A stretch of DNA of 32,093 nt. It comes from Didymodactylos carnosus (taxonomy: Eukaryota; Rotifera; Eurotatoria; Philodinida; Philodinidae). Numbering within the stretch: position 1 is the first letter of the stretch; every line of letters starts with the position of its first letter. This document shows, one piece after another, positions 21,616 to 31,999 of the stretch. The translations under genes and the position numbers were made by a program. The stretch spans positions 1-32,093 of the forward strand of contig CAJNOQ010001398.1 of NCBI GenBank assembly GCA_905250885.1. Reading direction: 5' to 3'. The notes under the pieces are model-generated. The model saw only the letters and a list, made by a program, of their open reading frames with translations. It was not told where the DNA came from and made no database searches.

Positions 21616-21845
21616 AAGTGACAATAAACTGTTAGAAAAATATTTTGAGTAGGTTCATTCTTTGATAAGGACGATCAATAGGAGTATCATCATGATAAAC
21701 TGTAAGTACATACTGTTTTTCGGAAAATATATCAACTAAGATCCAGTATTTTTAGAATTATTCTTCAATAGCTCTACTAGTGCTGCTGGTATTGATGATA
21801 GGGTTTTTTTTGACATTCTCATTTGTTATACACGATAATTTATGA
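21613..21845. repeat. 233-bp inverted duplication, right copy
   Basis: Reverse complement of 8518-8750 with one substitution. It begins at the last bases of the foldback element's right arm. Confidence 0.95.
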
Positions 21846-22577
21846 CAGTCGGAAAAGGTCTTTCGTAAGTCAAGTAAAACTGTTACAGCAAAAATTAAGA
21901 CATCACTAGCATAACAAACAGCTGTTAACAACAAAAAAATGAGCGATATCGTAAACAATTATGTACTGCAAAAAGATAAACAAATAGTCGAAAGTAACAG
22001 ATATGCATGCACCTAGAAGAGAATATGATTCTTCTCTACGTTCACTTTTTCTTTCTTTTCTCTCCCATCGCAATAATCTACTGCCTTATTCACTCTACAT
22101 TACATGAGATTCTAGAAAGTGAATTTTTCAATTTATCTGTTTTCACATGAGATTCTTATTCAGCAAAAATATATTCATAATGTTCCTCTTCGATATTCAT
22201 ATAATTCAATGTTTTATCTGCTAATCGAAGGGAACTTTTTATCTTCAGAAACAAATTCTTGTCAGATGTTAGACTGCTCTTCATACGGAGCTCTGTTGCC
22301 TGCTCTATCTGCATCACAATCTGGATAGGATACTTTGGTACGTATGAGAACAAACATCAACAACGAGACACAAACGATCGAACTCGTTTTGGTTTAAGCG
22401 CTGAAATCTGTTTTGGTTATGGAAACTCTCTAATTTATTTTTTATATTCATAGGACGATCGAGTAAGCTTATAAAACAGAGCCCAAACACCTGGGATATT
22501 GTAGCGATTTAGTCAAAAATTTTACGCGAAAACTTATTATTATTAATAAACTGAGATAAAAATCAACTTTTAGGAAT
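21846..22577. other. No credible gene; hydrophobic short frames only
   Basis: Overlapping frames between 22119 and 22453 include hydrophobic text (FIRSSVACSICITIWIGYFG) next to GTACGT and ending before an acceptor-like TATTCATAG. No domain is recognised. Confidence 0.35.
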
Positions 22578-22640
22578 CTTGTCTGAAATGATAAGAAACA
22601 AGAATCTTGCAAGAAGATCAATAAAAAAGTGGACCAATGT
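22578..22640. mobile_element. Second solo end of a family-A element
   Basis: Reads CTTGTCTGAAATG, then ACAAGAATCTTGCAAGAAGA and ends GGACCAATGT, like the right TIR of 22768-23430. Confidence 0.65.
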
Positions 22641-22767
22641 AGTTTTGGTTTGACCGGAAAAAAGAAAAAGACGAGAATAGAAACGAAAACAAGAGAATAG
22701 TCAGATATATGTCTGCATATGTAGAATCATCTTATTTGTTCATCCACTATTCTTTTGAAAGATGCCC

Positions 22768-23430
22768 ACACTGGTCGACGTTCTTGTGGGTATTCTTGCA
22801 AGATTCTTGCTTCCTGGCATTTCAGACAAGTATCTTGTAAAATATTTCACATGTATTTTTATCACAAGAATCTGGCAGGAAATCGCTTTCTTGTGAGTTC
22901 ATACAAGAATCGCGAGACGGATTCTTGTCTGAATGCACAAGAAAGGGATTTCCTGCAAGATTCTTGTCTCATTTTTTCCTGCAAGAATCGTGTCTTGTAG
23001 TTCCTAAAAGAATATTGCAAATAAATAGAATGCATATGTAATCTATTTTCCGTCTTCTTTTCTTTTTCTTTTCATATATATATAGAGAGCTCGACGCTCT
23101 GATGCCAGTACAGGCACATGTAAAGACTCGATTGTCTCTAGACAAGAATCTTATGAGATTTAAAAGACTTTTTAAAGACATCTATATGTATAGTATTGAA
23201 CTATATTACGTAACTTATATATAGCAGGGGAATCGACAAAACAAATTGGTGATTTTGTCATCAACAAATCTTGCCACTTAAGACAAGAATCTTTAACGAA
23301 AAAAGATGAAAAATCAGTAAAGAATTAAGAGAATCATGTCTGATCTATCAAGACAAAACTGAGGATTCTTGTCTGAAATGGCAAGAGACAAGAATCTTGC
23401 AAGAATACCCACAAAAACGTCGACCAGTGT
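22768..23430. mobile_element. CAAGAATCTTG-type palindromic TIR element (family A)
   Basis: 63-bp terminal inverted repeats (22768-22830 and 23368-23430) start ACACTGGTCGACGTT and end at CATTTCAGACAAG. Between them a CAAGAATC/GATTCTTG core recurs about ten times in both orientations. No transposase. 663 bp. Confidence 0.8.
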
Positions 23431-23503
23431 AACAGGAATATCATTAACAAACAGAGAATTTGCCAATCTCAGTTTGTCGTGTAGAAAGTTTACACATGGT
23501 ATC

Positions 23504-23538
23504 CACTGCTGTAGCCGTTTTGAACGGCCACAGCAGTG
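23504..23538. repeat. Small GC-rich hairpin
   Basis: Arms CACTGCTGTAGCCGTT and AACGGCCACAGCAGTG pair at 15 of 16 positions with a three-base loop. Confidence 0.8.
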
Positions 23539-23642
23539 TACTTAAGACACGATTCGCCAGCCCATCGAGAAAGTGCGAAACATGCAAAAATTTTTTATTT
23601 GATTTTCAAATTCTACAACCAAAACTGGGGTGACGAAAAAAA

Positions 23643-23783
23643 CACCAGACAATGTGCCTCTGAAAGTTATGTAGAGACAAAAAGTTTTCGACACTTTTTT
23701 TCGATTTTCATTTTCCAAGTTCGACTAATTTTTACTCGAAAACTTTTTGTCTCTAAATAACTTCAAAGGCACATTGTCTGGTG
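23643..23783. mobile_element. 141-bp foldback MITE
   Basis: Outer sequence CACCAGACAATGTGCCTCTG is inverted at the other end; arms are about 48 bp, through AGAGACAAAAAGTTTTCG. No ORF. Confidence 0.8.
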
Positions 23784-24497
23784 CACTTTTTGACGCTGAT
23801 TCCAAATATTACCTTATTTTTGTTGTAGAATGAAGTATTGATGCCAAAAATCTGAAAAAATGATGTCAGCCGGCCGTCTTGTTTTCAACTTTTCAAACCG
23901 TTCCAGGGATTTTAAAACAAAGCTTTTTAGCTCAGTTTCTAGAAAATTGAATTTTCTATCTGATGTCATCTTCGTATTTCTAGGGAAATTCGGTTTGGAT
24001 GCCCAAGAGTGGATTTTGGTAGAAAAGATTTGTATGTGAAAATCATAATCTTTCACTTGATGAACCTCTTACAACATCAGTATTGAGTTTAGAAAAAGAA
24101 AAGGCACCTGATTTTGTTTAGTTTTTGATGGTCTTTCGAATGAAGTATTGCTGGACCAGAACGGATAAAAAATGACAGAGTTATATCGAAAATATGAGAC
24201 AGTGCTCATTTTTGCGATTCTTTGATGCACAAATTTTTGCATGTTACGCGTGTTTCGCAAAATACTCGCTTTCCTCGCGAATCGTCTCTTAATAAGTCTC
24301 TGATCCACCTAATTAGTGGATGAAATACGGTGTAACTGAAAAGAATACTGACAATTTGAATAAACGATGGATTCTTTGCAGTATTATCTCTGAATAAAGT
24401 TAAAAATATCTAATCATAAGGTACATCAAACCAACGAAAGACCTGAGATGCTTTATGTCCTACACATGACTGATAGAAAACCACAAATAAAAATCAG
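23784..24497. other. No gene seen
   Basis: Two short minus-strand frames (23814-24056 and 24069-24308) have no recognisable domain. The sequence style resembles decayed foldback DNA. Confidence 0.4.
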
Positions 24498-25143
24498 TCC
24501 CTAGTGAAAGTACTCATACTATGAGTACGACTTTACTCATAATTCGTCCATGAATTATGAATTCTAGTAACAACTTTTGAGCATTTTTACTCAGTCAGTA
24601 CTCAGAAAATATTCATTCACCATTTTGTTTTGCAAAAATGAAATTGTATAAAGAACGTAGAATTTAGTAAAGAAACATAGAATGTTTACATTATATTTTT
24701 CTCGCTGGTCTCACGGTATTTAGTTAGATATGGACTCGATCGTCTGTTAATAGACTTGTAGTCCAACTCTGGCTGCCTGAGATCATCCTTTTATATGAAA
24801 ATACCACATGAACAATACTCAATCAGTGGCGGACCGACGTGATGGCAAGGTGTGGCAATTGCCACATCAAAAAATTGGTGCGACCACATGGATGTGCTCT
24901 TAGTTTCAAAGGCGTTTTTTTTTGTTCACTACTGATACTTTTCGAAATTTATTGCCACACCAAAAAAAACAGACTCTGGCCTGCCACTGTACTCAATAAC
25001 CCAAGCGTGAGTACTCAAAGTCGTTCCTACAGTACTCATTACTCACTCATGAGTACTCATGTGAGTGCTCAATGTATGAGTACGTCCGGTTTTTCCAGCA
25101 GATTACTTTTTGATTACTCACATATTAGTACATTCACTAGGGA
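24498..25143. mobile_element. GAGTACTCAT-type palindromic TIR element (family C)
   Basis: Ends TCCCTAGTGAAAGTACT (left) and, inverted, TCCCTAGTGAATGTACT (right). The interior holds many GAGTACTC / TGAGTACTCA cores, most dense at 25008-25085. A hAT-like MITE splits it; without it the element is about 470 bp. No coding capacity. Confidence 0.8.
24824..24989. mobile_element. 166-bp hAT-like MITE
   Basis: Starts CAGTGGCGGACC and ends, inverted, CAGTGGCAGGCC. Both flanks carry the perfect 8-bp duplication TACTCAAT (24816-24823 and 24990-24997). The 8-bp duplication and CAGTGGCGG-type end are typical of hAT elements. Inside, GTGTGGCAATTGCCACA is palindromic. Confidence 0.88.
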
Positions 25144-26540
25144 TATGTATTTTGCTAGTGAAAGCGTTAATCAATGCTGATATTCAGTATATGTTGTCTT
25201 CGACTGAATGCAAAGTAGTATAGTCTATTTTTATGTCTACAAAAATAAATGTTCCTTCGTATGAATAGTTAAAAGTAGCTTATACAAAACTGGAAAAGAA
25301 ATAAGAGAGAAAGAAAGAAGTAGTACTGTTCCATGATTGTTTTTGCCTCAATATAAATAACAAAAATAATCAAGAAAGGAGCAGAATGCAGAACAAAAAT
25401 ATAAATCTTTGTTAAAGCAGATAAAGCGCACAGTAAATAAATCCTACATATAGAACTTAAAAAATTGATTCATACTATTCTAGAAGCAAATTTATGTATT
25501 ATACAAAAAGAACACGATAACACACGCAGATATAACTGTAATTTCTACATATCTTATTTTATAAAAAATTCGTTTGATGTGATACACACAGGTATGATCG
25601 ATTACTTACTTATTCCTGGTTCGCAGACTAAACAGATAAACGTATTTTGCTGAGTTAACCAAGTGCGAAAAAAGCAATCAGTACCGCCCAATGCAGCTGA
25701 TTACACATGATACACTACGATACAACTGGCTTTACTAATCTACTATGTGCTAGTCAATGTATCTAGAGGAAGGCTACACTAGTGAAGTTTTTTTATCAAG
25801 CCCACAATTTTCTTTTTTCTGTCTTTTCGATCTGCTTTGACCCATAGAATTCGACATGTTAATCATTCTTTTAATGGAAATATATAGATAGGCTAAAAAT
25901 ACTTATGAGAGAGAGCAGATATGTATACCCGCCATAAAACATGCAAGAGAAAAAGAGTCTACTATATCTACGCAGCCATGTCATTTTCGAGCGTACTAGA
26001 ATTGTAGTGTATCTGTCTTATTTATCTCATATAAGAGAAGATGTGCAGTATGTCACACATACAGATTTCTGCATGCGACTTTAAGAAGAAGATAAAGCGC
26101 TATACGATACTATGAGGATAAAAACGTTCACACGCATTTTTTTCATGTTTTAATTGACGTTTTTTAACCAGTACAACGTTCAACTTCAAAGTAAGTGCAT
26201 AGCAATTTTGACATGAAGAGGGATCAAAATTAAATTATTCCGTTTTCTTGCCACAATATCGAGCTATGGATCTAAAGTCTACTCTTCGTACATGTTAACT
26301 GTGTAAAATCTCAAAATAAAAATGACAAAAGTGAGACATGCACCAAATACTTGATGTTTATCATCGCAATTATGAGTTTCATCGATATACGATTGATTTA
26401 CCGGTGGTGGCTACCAGAATGTAGTGAGTATTAGTCCGCTCCTGTTTGACGTACAGAAGATTGTGCGCCATGCTATTCCGTCTCATTCACAAGATGTTAG
26501 GTTCTAGCAAGCAACTGATATTAGTGTCAGTATCTATCTA
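25144..26540. other. No gene seen; AT-rich
   Basis: A 62-codon frame at 25465 begins at TTG and has no known motif. No repeat pair was found. Nothing else can be supported. Confidence 0.45.
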
Positions 26541-27052
26541 CTCTAGTGAAACTTCTTGTATCAAAGATCTTGGATTAAGAAATGTCATAAGATCTTGGAT
26601 ACTTGACTCTTCCACTCAAGATCTTGAAACATCCTGGCTTACTCCACTCAAGATCTTGAGAACACAAATTTTAAGATCTTGAGTGAATCCACTCAGGGTG
26701 TTGCGAGAGCTTGACTAAAAAATTTTCTTTACATTTTGTTTTTATCTATGACAGTCATAGCCATCGGATACACAACCATACAGAGTCATAGGTTCTTCCT
26801 GAAACAACTATGATCAGAAAGGAAAAATATTCTAAGTTATTCTAGGTGTGAAAATATTTGCACTTATATCTACACAAGAGTGTAAAACAAAACGATGATT
26901 CAAGGATTTCCAAGATCTTGGTACAAGAAGTCAAGATCTTGACTTCTTGAAATTTCTTAAATTCTTATGTTTTCTTATCCAGATCGTGAATCAAGATCTT
27001 ACTGAAAAAATTCAAGAAGTGAAGATCTCGGTTACGAGAAGTTTCACTATGG
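26541..27052. mobile_element. CAAGATCTTG-type palindromic TIR element (family B, copy 2)
   Basis: Left end CTCTAGTGAAACTTCTTG; right end, inverted, CCATAGTGAAACTTCTCG. TA lies on both sides (26539-26540 and 27053-27054), which would suit a TA-targeting transposon. The perfect 10-bp palindrome CAAGATCTTG or one-base variants recur about nine times inside. No transposase. Confidence 0.75.
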
Positions 27053-27215
27053 TACGGATACGCATTCTCTGAAAGTTCAAGCTTAAATTTTTCACTCACA
27101 TACGGCACACGTTTCCTTATTGATAGAACCGACAGACAAACCTTGAAAGATATCATTTTTTCTCACTTTTATTCTGAGATCAGTTTCGATTTATATGTCG
27201 AACCAATACTAAGGG

Positions 27216-27280
27216 ATTCTTATCAGATTGACTGAATTCTCCGCATATTATGCTGAGAATTCAATCAATCTGATAGGAAT
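27216..27280. repeat. 65-bp near-perfect hairpin
   Basis: 26-bp arms (27216-27241, 27255-27280) pair at 24 positions; the 13-bp centre is itself the palindrome GCATATTATGC. Could be a tiny MITE or a cruciform-forming site. Confidence 0.85.
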
Positions 27281-28223
27281 TTTTTTCGAAAAAACACATT
27301 AGACAGTGTGACAAAAGATAATGGGAAGGATACAGGAGTCAAAATTGCTGTGTACTTCATTTGGATTGTGAATTTTTCATCAAAAAATGACTTTGTAATT
27401 AATGATTATGGCATGATAGGAGTGTCGTATCATTGAGAAAACCCAAAAATCTGATTGCTCTATGTTCTCGAAGAAAAATCCGAGTAAAACATGGTGTAAT
27501 CAAGTTTAAAAACGAAATTGTTTTCCGCTGTTCATAAAGCGATAAATCAATAATGCATGGCTTTCTCAGATGTGCGCATATCTCCATAACGGTTTAGATT
27601 TTGTTAGGTTAAAAATCATACATTTAAGACTATAGTCTTTGAACTGAATATTTATCACGGTTTGAAGCACATCTAGTGGAATTCTTAATGTGTGCATGGA
27701 TGATCTAATACGTGAGTACTTCGTCAATAATATATTGTCTGTTATGTAATCAATCGACCCGCATCGGGTGCTCGATTTCTCTGAGCACCAATCACCTTTT
27801 TCACATATTACCCATTGAAGCGCTCGATTCATTGACCGATATATCTAGTACTGTTTTTTTGCATCTTGTTCTACTAGTTTATGTATCGACTTTACCCGAT
27901 GCAGCTAGAGAGGTAGCTACTTTTTACTCTTTTAGCTAGATACTCTTGCTGTAGTACAACTAGTTGTTTTTGTTAGGCAGGTTTTGCTTGGCTATGACTG
28001 ATTATATACCAGCCGTTAGGGTGCAAGGGAGAACCCGCATAAGTGATGGAAAATCCTAATGAATGTCCTGCAGGGTTCCGGATGCTTGAACAGGAGAAGT
28101 TTCTAGTTTCTCTCTTGAGTTTTTTATTATTCAGCGCATATGTTGCATTATCTGTTTGAATGGTTCCAATAACTTGTTTGGTGATCTTTTTCTGGAATGA
28201 AAAGTTAAAATGTATATTTTTAG
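27281..28223. other. Upstream of the QSOX-like gene; no gene seen
   Basis: Short frames in both strands lack domains. Just before the gene the sequence is ATGTATATTTTTAG, so the start codon follows an acceptor-like TTTTTAG directly. Confidence 0.4.
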
Positions 28224-30908
28224 ATGTCAAATTTAAATAGTCAGATTGTTTGCTCTGTCTTCCTTTTTTGTTTATCTGTGATCAGTATCCAAAGTGATGA
28301 GGTACGATGGACTCATGTCAAGTTGCTAACCACTTCAAATTTCACATTTGCAACTCTTCCACCATTGAAAACTGAAGACGGGGGAGCTCCACGGCCAATG
28401 TGGCTTATATTCAATTACCTTCATGATTGTGGGGCTTGTCTATCGTATACTAAATCATATGAAAAATTTGGTCATTATGCAGCAGGTAATATTTACCAAG
28501 CATAGGTCTAATGAATCAAAAATTAGCGAGAAAACATTTGTCTTTTCCAGGTTGGTCAAAATATGTTCAAATAGGCGCCGTGGATTGTCGGGTAGAAGAT
28601 ATCATCTGCATTGACAAATTTTATCCAACATGGCGTGTATGTGTATGATAAATAACGTTTGCTATATGTATTTTACAATGTTATATCTGTTTTTAGATAT
28701 TTTGTCCATTGAAAAATTCTACAATTCCACTTCAGACAGATGACCATCCCATGATCGAAGATTTAATCAAAACCGCAATCCAAAAGTTGAATGATGTCGC
28801 CAACGATTGTTATGGAGAAAACTGGCCGATTAAAAACGAAATCAAGTATTTAAGACAATTCTTTTATTAAAAATATATTTAATCATTTTCTTTTTTCATT
28901 CAGACCGTCAAGCCCAGACGATTTGAATCGTTTTTTTCCGTCAAATATCACTACACTCAAACTGTTTGTCAGTGACGATCCAGTTGCCTATACTATGGTA
29001 AGTTAGAATGGAGAGATCACGAAACATCGAGTAAATGTCATTATTTCTAGTATACGTTGAATAATTCCGAAACGATTGACAAAGAACCAGTATATCGTAT
29101 ATCAGAGCAAAATTCAGTTACTAACAATCAGGATAACGGTGTGTGGAAAGTGTCGAAAAGCGGTAGAAAAATATCAATGAAGCTGTATGATGTGATTTCA
29201 TATAGTTTTTAGACGTTGAAATGTCTGGTTTTTTTTTTAGCATACAGACCAAAATTGAGCCATTTGCATTAAGTAATGACAGTCATGATGATAGCACGAA
29301 AGAGATAAACCTGCCAAAACTGTCAGACGTCAATTTGTACGTATAAAAATGGGCTATATACGAGGCTATTTAATTAATTTCTCTTTTGTTGCATTCTAGA
29401 AACGATGACCCTAAACAACGTCCATACGTTGAAGATATTGATAGTACAATTGTGCAAATGTTTACAAAAGGTGAGATTAGACGAAAATTGCCATCGATGA
29501 CGTCAAAATTGAAGGATTGGCTCAGTTTACTAAACACTGTAAGTTACATAAACTATTTCGTGATTGATCAAGAGAAAATGACTGATAAACGTGTGTTGAA
29601 TGGAATTATGATAAAATGATTGATACGGCGCTGCCAAATGCCACCAAATTTCATTTTTTCGTCTTCTGTGCCCTTTATCTTGGCAACGAAGCAACACTTA
29701 TTTTATATCAGTTATGGGTATCAAGCGGATCAAAATTTCTAGTCAAAATAGAGACCGTCACGGAATTCCAAAAAATAGACATTTCTGGGTATTCTAGTAA
29801 AATGTAAATTAGTCAGCCTCAGATTAATTCTGAAATGATCGCTTTGTTATCAAATTAAAGCTGATAGTATGGGCTATTATAATCACTAGTTCCTTGAACT
29901 AGTTCCCTGGCAGAGAAAATTGAAAAAAAGTGAGCGTCATGGAATTTCACCATTTTTACTCTTCTTTTCAGATGGTATGGTATATATTTTTTCTGTCACA
30001 GAACTACTTATCAAGCTCTGATTTACACCCAGATGGTTAGTTTGAGGTGCCCTCTATCCCAAAACAAAAGTTTGGCATTTGGTAGAGAATTCGATGGTAT
30101 AGTTTCCGCAATTTTTATAATGAAATGAAATCTAAAATGGAAATAATAAAAGAAATATCTTGGTCCGGAAATTGAATTTAAATTTTCGCTATGAAAATTT
30201 AACTTTCATTTGTTTTTGAATTTAGATTCGTAATTAGCGCGAAAAACTGCGTCTAATAATATATTTCTAACTTTTGTTCGAGTGAAAACAAAAACTCGAA
30301 CCTTCTCATTCGAAGAATGACCATTAGCTGGCCACGCTGAATAGTAAATGTTTTTCACGAATTTACATAAATAAAATGTACTGGATTCAGTCTCTAGTTA
30401 AGACCTATTTTTTTAACAAAAAAGACTCATAATACAATATCATGGTTTACATTCTGTTACAAAACGTATTAAAAAATACATATTTCGTATTCAAATTTAA
30501 CCTGCATCTTTTTAAATGTCTTCATATTTTCTATTCTCTTTTCCTTTCAAAAACTGTAAAAATCTGGTGCGTTATTCTTGAATCTCTCTTTTATTCAGTA
30601 CTATCCGGGCGGTGAAGTTGTGAAAAAGTTTATTAGTAATTTAAATGATTTTACGAAAAATACGGATCGACTGAATGCATCGGAATTAACCAAGTATATT
30701 AACAATTCGGTATGAACGCTTAATTTTTATATTTATTCTAATTATAAATATTTTTTTGAATGTGGGATCTAGAATGTTAAACTTCCTGGAATTAATTATA
30801 AACATTGTAATGGTTCATCACCTGCATATCGTGGATATACATGTGGTTTATGGACACTATTCCATGCCATGACTGTTAAGCAAGCAGTTCAATTTGAAAA
30901 CACGAAAG
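28224..30908 (+). CDS. QSOX: Quiescin-sulfhydryl-oxidase-like protein, nine exons, 3' end outside window
   Basis: Exons 28224-28485, 28551-28636, 28697-28845, 28904-28997, 29051-29184, 29241-29336, 29400-29538, 30599-30709 and 30773-30908 join in frame to 402 codons. A signal peptide (residues ~1-24) is followed by a thioredoxin domain with CGAC at 69-72 and a YPTWRIF cis-Pro region. The middle has the YVEDIDSTIVQM helix and YYPGGEVVKKFISNLNDF before the FAD-binding Erv segment HCNGSSPAYRGYTCGLW, then TLFHAMTVKQA. This domain order is QSOX, which makes disulfides in secretory proteins and passes electrons to oxygen through FAD. Usual animal QSOX has WCGHC; here it is DCGAC. The Erv active-site CxxC lies in later exons, not in this window. 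Intron 7 is 1060 bp and the last visible intron contains transposon arms. Confidence 0.88.
29539..30598. other. Long intron of the QSOX-like gene
   Basis: 1060 bp against about 50-65 bp for its neighbours. It contains small palindromes (ACTAGTTCCTTGAACTAGTT near 29885; an AATTTAAATTTTC hairpin near 30175) but no element or ORF I can name. Confidence 0.5.
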
Positions 30909-30944
30909 GTATGTTTACGCTGTTTTAAGGGTACGCTCCTTCCT

Positions 30945-31135
30945 CTTTTTTGTAAAAAACTTTCCATTTTGAGCTGAACATAGTCTAATGTAGAGGAAAG
31001 TCGGGGCTATAAAATGAGACCAATCCTAGCTCTCCACGACCTTCCTGGAAAAAACTATGAAGTTTTTAACGTTTTCCTTCAAAGCCTAGAAAATGTCAAT
31101 TTCTTTTAGCTTCGTAACCCATCACCCTCACCTCA
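30945..31135. mobile_element. Diverged single arm of a foldback element
   Basis: AAAATGAGACCAATCCTAGC followed by TCTCCACGACCTT and later TTCTTTTAGCTTCG resembles one arm of the hairpin at 6808-7210. No matching second arm here. Weak similarity by eye. Confidence 0.4.
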
Positions 31136-31140
31136 AAGCA

Positions 31141-31500
31141 TAATATGGCTTTTCTGGAAATCTCCATATTTCATTAGATCACATTATGACCTCTTGGAAA
31201 AATGGTCCGATTGAGCTGGAATTTTTACCACAGATACTTTCTACCCTATCTCAGAATAGAAATTTTTATTTTCGAAAAATACTAAAAATCCTATATAAAA
31301 AGTCGGTTTTTTATTTTAAAAACCTTTTCATACCGAAATTTGAACTCGAAAATGCTTAAAAAAATTTCGAACCTGAAATATAGTCGAGAGTATCTGTGGT
31401 AAAAATATCAGCTCGATCAAATCATTTTTTCGAGGGTCGTAATGTGACTGGATTGAAGGAACTATCGAAAGAAATCTTACTGAGAAAAATACATATTGTA
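31141..31500. mobile_element. Foldback element in the QSOX intron
   Basis: 31180-31242 and 31385-31446 are inverted copies (TCACATTATGACC ... TTTTTACCACAGATACT against TCACATTACGACC ... TTTTTACCACAGATACT). The arms continue less clearly outward. Loop about 140 bp, rich in T and A. Confidence 0.7.
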
Positions 31501-31999
31501 CAAAGCATTTTTTTTTCAGGGCATTGCAATGGTGTTTATATCTCCACGAAAACTCATCGGAAATTCTGGAAAAATCGTCTCATTTTGAAGAGCACACTTC
31601 TTCTCCCAGACTGTGTATAAGAAAAGACCTTGAATATACAGAAAAGGAGAGATGGTTTTTGATGAAGTCGGCCCAAAACAATTTCAAAAAAAAACTATAT
31701 GGGTGTAATCAGCATCGAATCCTGCACAAGATAGTCCATTTCGTTTTTCAAAATTTTCACTTTCATTTTTTTCGATAAAATTTCCACTCCTATCCCAGAC
31801 CTTTGGAACATTGAAATTTTTTTGTGTCACATTTCAATAAAAAAATACATCATTCTATGCAGAATTTTATGTTGATCACGAATATCACGTTAATTTTGCA
31901 TTTAAATGCATTTGAAAAAAGAAAACGACTTTTTTCTCAAAGATGTTCATCTGTGCTCTCCTATAAAAATTGGCCGACAGTCGTCCGAAAGTTTCTTAT

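Noticed and set aside
21758-21958. Minus-strand frame with signal-peptide-like start
   Set aside because: It begins at TTG, not ATG, and its second half is the 233-bp repeat, which shows no coding pattern in its other copy.
22119-22453. Hydrophobic frames that could be a membrane-protein exon
   Set aside because: Several overlapping frames on both strands look equally hydrophobic; no family motif and no joining exons.
24720-24780. Possible tRNA-like sequence (TGGTCTCACGG ... )
   Set aside because: Stems do not pair and there is no T-loop.
22768-25143. CRISPR-like array from regularly repeated short motifs
   Set aside because: Motifs are palindromic, irregularly spaced and lie in both orientations inside TIR elements of a eukaryotic genome.
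24839-25180. 113-codon plus-strand frame
   Set aside because: It runs through the hAT-like MITE and the GAGTACTCAT repeats; repeat-derived and not a gene.
28011-28230. Minus-strand frame upstream of the QSOX-like gene
   Set aside because: No domain, overlaps the probable promoter region.
31396-31778. Overlapping plus-strand frames near the right end
   Set aside because: They overlie a foldback arm inside the QSOX intron and lack any domain.
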